Source: Hymenobacter siberiensis (GTDB lineage: Bacteria > Bacteroidota > Bacteroidia > Cytophagales > Hymenobacteraceae). From it: a DNA stretch of 64,000 bases. The DNA is taken from contig NZ_JAHLZY020000001.1 in the NCBI RefSeq assembly GCF_018967865.2, positions 3,472,001-3,536,000 of the forward strand. Direction: 5' to 3'. The translations under genes were made by a program, and so were the position numbers. The notes under the pieces were generated by a model. It saw only the letters and a program-made list of their open reading frames with translations, was not told the origin of the DNA and ran no database searches. Shown here piece by piece: positions 61,426 to 64,000 of the stretch (positions within the stretch are counted from its first letter, which is position 1; every line of letters starts with the position of its first letter).

Positions 61426-63897
61426 TCAATCCTCTTCCTCTTTCGCCTCGTGTTTCGTTTTGGCTTCGCGCACGGCGGCGCTGCGGCGCGGGGCAGGCAT
61501 GTGGCTGTGCTCGCCCCGAATGGCCTGCCAGATATTCTCGTTGAAAGCCAGGTCGGGCGCGGCGTCTTCGCGGCTCATATCGAACTTGAGGGAGCGCCGG
61601 GCGGGGGCGTTGAAGGCGGTGTTGCGCACGTCCTGCGGGGTGGTAGCGGGGCGCAGGATGTAGGGCTTGAAATCGGGCTTCGCGGTGAAGCAGGCCCAGA
61701 GCGGCGGGGCGGCGGCATCGTACTGGCTCATGGGCGGCAGGCCGAGAATGAGTTCCAGCGTGCGCAGCATGCCAGACGTGGTGTAGGCGGTGTGCACCAC
61801 GGCGTGGCGGCGGACGTACGGCCCCACGAGGTAGGCCGTGGAGCGGTGCGCATCGACGTGGTCGGGGCCGTTCTGGGCGTCGTCTTCCACCACCATCACC
61901 ACCGATTCTTTCCAGACGGCGCTTTGCGAGAGGTGCTCAATCAGGCGGCCTAGGGCCAGGTCGTTGTCGGCGGCGTAGCTCAGCGGGCTGAGCTCGCCTT
62001 TGCGGGCGCCGTAGGTGTGGTCGTTGGGCAGGCGGATGATGCTGAGGTCGGGCAGCTGGTTGGCGGCCACGAGGCGGTCGAAATCCTGCTCCCAGATGCG
62101 CTCCCGGTCCACGTCCCGCACGTGCAGGTCGAAGCCGGCGTAGGGTTCGCAAAAGTGGCCTTCGATGGCCGGCACGCTGGCTTTGCCCTTGTACACGAAC
62201 TCGCCATAGCTGCGGTAGCTGCGGCCGGCGCGGCGGCAGTAGTCCCACAGGAAACCGTCCTTGGGCTCGGCTACTTCGCCGCGCTTGCCCTCGAAATCAT
62301 ACTCGCCGCCCCGGCCGCTGTAGTTGCCGGGCCAGCTTTTTTCCACGAAATCGGTGGCGTAGGCGGCTGTGCTCCAGTTGTGGCCGTCGGCGCTCACTTC
62401 GGCATCCACATAGAAATTATCGAGCAGCACAAACTCCCGGGTGAGGGCGTGGTGGTTGGGCGTCACCTTGTCGGGGAAGAGGCAGAGGCTGGCATCGCCG
62501 TTACCAGCCGGCAAATCGCCCAGTACTTGGTCATAGGTGCGGTTTTCCTTGATAATGTAGAAGACGTGTTTGATGGGCGAGGCCTCGCCCACGCGGCGGG
62601 GCACGGGGCTGCCGGCGGGCACTTCGGGCGCAGCCTCGCGGGCTTTGGTGAAGGGCGTGTTGGCATACACCTGGGCCGAGAACGCGGCCAGGGCTTTTTC
62701 GTCGGGCACGGGCAGGCGCGAGAGCGAGCCCAGCAGTAGCCCGCCGATGTAGCCTTTGCCTTTTTCGCCGTCGTCGCGCACCGGGTTGGGGCCGTTGGGG
62801 TTGGGTTTGGAAGTGCTGCCTTTGCCGTTGGCAATCAGCAGTTGATTGCCGGCCACGGCCACCGCCGTGGGGTACCAGCCGGTGGGGATGAAGCCGAGCG
62901 GCCGACTGGCGCGGGCCTCGCGCACGTCGAACACGGCCAGGCAATTGTTGTCGGCGTTGGCGATAAACAGCTGGCTGTCATCGGCGTTCAGAGCCAGTCC
63001 ATCGGGGGTGCTGCCGGCGGGCGAGGCGGGAAACAGGGCCGTATTCAGCGTTTCGGTGACCTGGCCGAGGCGGGTATCAATGACCGAAACCGAGTTGCTG
63101 TTGGCATTGGCCACGAACAGGCGGCGGCCATCGCGGGTCAGCACCAGGTCGTTGGGGTGGCTTTCGACGGGAATCGAAGCCAGCAGCTGCTGCTTTTCCA
63201 CATCATAAACTGCCACCGCGTGGCCGCCCCAGAGCGTGATGTAAAGCCGGGCGCCATCGGGGCTGAGCAGGGTGCCGTAAGCCTCGGCGGGCAGCCGGAG
63301 GGTGCGCAGGATGCGGCGCGTTTTCAGGTCAAAAGTGTAGAGCGAGTTGTCCTCCCGCGTCACGGCGTAGAGCACGTTGCGGCGGCCATCGACGGCGAGG
63401 CCGGCCACACCGATTTTCTGCTTGGGCCACTTTGCACCCAGCACAAAAGCACTGTCGGGCAGCAGCTTCCGGCCTTCAATCCGGAAGCAGTGAATGCGAT
63501 TGTACTGCCCGCCGGAAGCGTAGAGCGTGCGGCCATCGGGCGCGAAAGCCAGGCCGGCCCAGGCGGCCGGCACCACGCGGGTATCGAGCACCTGGCCGGT
63601 GGCGGCATCGAGGAGCTGCACCGAGTTTTCGCCCCAGCCGGCATTGGTCACGGCGGCCAGGCGGCCGTCGGGGCTGGTTTGCAGGCTCAGGGGGAGGTCG
63701 CCGAGGGGTGTGGTGGTGCCGGCGGGGCTGAGTTTCCAACCGTTGGAAAGTAGCGTTTGGATGGTGCCGGCGATGGGGCCGGGCAGCACGCCGGGCGCTT
63801 CGGGCGCGGCCTGGGTGCTGGGGTTGCCGGAGCAGCCAAGCAGCGCCAGAAGCGGCAATAAAGAAGCGAAAGGGCGGTATTTTTTGAGAGAGGACAT
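61426..63897 (-). CDS. YncE-like propeller / alkaline-phosphatase-like lipoprotein
   Basis: An 823-residue lipoprotein (lipobox LLALLGC, residues 16-22). Residues 60-400 form a seven-bladed YncE-like beta-propeller (LQTSPDGRLAAVTNAGWGEN, FAPDGRTLYASGGQYNRIHC, VLTRDGRRLFVANANSNSVS). Residues 440-760 are an alkaline-phosphatase-superfamily / phosphoesterase domain (IKHVFYIIKENRTYDQVLGD, LLDNFYVDAEVSADGHNWS, SVVMVVEDDAQNGPDHVDAH). The fused layout is known from Bacteroidota and Acidobacteria; the substrate is not established. The last 60 residues are charged. A -7 box lies at 63938. Confidence 0.9.
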   Translation of the reverse strand: MSSLKKYRPFASLLPLLALLGCSGNPSTQAAPEAPGVLPGPIAGTIQTLLSNGWKLSPAGTTTPLGDLPLSLQTSPDGRLAAVTNAGWGENSVQLLDAATGQVLDTRVVPAAWAGLAFAPDGRTLYASGGQYNRIHCFRIEGRKLLPDSAFVLGAKWPKQKIGVAGLAVDGRRNVLYAVTREDNSLYTFDLKTRRILRTLRLPAEAYGTLLSPDGARLYITLWGGHAVAVYDVEKQQLLASIPVESHPNDLVLTRDGRRLFVANANSNSVSVIDTRLGQVTETLNTALFPASPAGSTPDGLALNADDSQLFIANADNNCLAVFDVREARASRPLGFIPTGWYPTAVAVAGNQLLIANGKGSTSKPNPNGPNPVRDDGEKGKGYIGGLLLGSLSRLPVPDEKALAAFSAQVYANTPFTKAREAAPEVPAGSPVPRRVGEASPIKHVFYIIKENRTYDQVLGDLPAGNGDASLCLFPDKVTPNHHALTREFVLLDNFYVDAEVSADGHNWSTAAYATDFVEKSWPGNYSGRGGEYDFEGKRGEVAEPKDGFLWDYCRRAGRSYRSYGEFVYKGKASVPAIEGHFCEPYAGFDLHVRDVDRERIWEQDFDRLVAANQLPDLSIIRLPNDHTYGARKGELSPLSYAADNDLALGRLIEHLSQSAVWKESVVMVVEDDAQNGPDHVDAHRSTAYLVGPYVRRHAVVHTAYTTSGMLRTLELILGLPPMSQYDAAAPPLWACFTAKPDFKPYILRPATTPQDVRNTAFNAPARRSLKFDMSREDAAPDLAFNENIWQAIRGEHSHMPAPRRSAAVREAKTKHEAKEEED

Positions 63898-63937
63898 GGC
63901 TCGACCGGGACGGGCATTTTGGCCAGTGCCCGAGCCA

Positions 63938-63945
63938 CAAAGGTA
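63938..63945 (-). promoter_or_regulatory. Candidate -7 box of the phosphatase-like gene
   Basis: TACCTTTG on the minus strand (caaaggta on +), exact TAnnTTTG match, 40 nt before the ATG at 63897. Confidence 0.55.
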
Positions 63946-64000
63946 ACGGGTGGGACCAGCAGTAGCGGTTACGGCAGCATTACGACGGCCATTGGCACCG

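Overview
The window comes from a GC-rich member of the Bacteroidota, most likely Hymenobacter or a close relative (Cytophagales). This is inferred from gene content: SusC/SusD genes, type IX secretion components (PorQ, a PorE-like OmpA protein) and C-terminal sorting domains, LytS/LytTR signalling, several -7 boxes of the form TAnnTTTG, and no visible Shine-Dalgarno dependence. No rRNA, tRNA or CRISPR array was seen.

Layout. 1-3585: 3' end of a SusC/SusD/lipoprotein operon, ending in a 36-bp perfect inverted repeat that touches the stop codons of both convergent genes. 3659-11842: hslU, porQ, lon, a PorE-like gene and a GreA/B-like gene. 11872-14796: a small insertion hotspot in which a 70-codon membrane-protein gene is interrupted by an IS5-family and an IS4-family element. 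14815-23000: GH3 enzyme, OsmC protein, PH-like membrane protein, dnaA, a nucleotidase split over two genes with a barstar-like gene between them, and an outer-membrane protein. 22938-27056: both subunits of methylmalonyl-CoA mutase, the large one carrying an in-frame palindromic insertion. 27338-32349: a sorted SBBP-repeat protein, a DUF1304 pseudogene, a TonB protein, a repeat-rich gap with two miniature transposons, an ankyrin protein and a J-domain-like protein. 32477-43230: urease genes (ureD apart on the + strand; ureG, ureF, ureC, fused ureAB and a nickel-transporter-like gene on the - strand) surrounding an outer-membrane receptor and a LytS/LytTR pair with a symmetric operator region. 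43660-50161: gltB and gltD, separated by a GIY-YIG pseudogene flanked by palindromes. 50404-64000: SulP transporter, geranylgeranyl-reductase-like enzyme, GAF protein, dxr, rseP, an IS630 element sitting in the rseP stop codon, and secreted or lipoprotein genes.

The notable theme is intergenic palindromes. At least five families of 60-190 bp elements fill the gaps, and several overlap stop codons. One family (core GTCATGC...GCGCAGCGAAGCAT) occurs seven times and flanks the broken GIY-YIG gene. Two 89-bp elements share 18-bp ends and 3-bp target duplications with the IS5-family element and are probably mobilised by it. The best new functional hypotheses are (1) the mirror-image LytTR operator between 35828 and 36041, (2) the GIY-YIG/palindrome cassette, (3) the IS5-dependent miniature elements with compensatory stem changes, and (4) the palindrome translated inside mutB.
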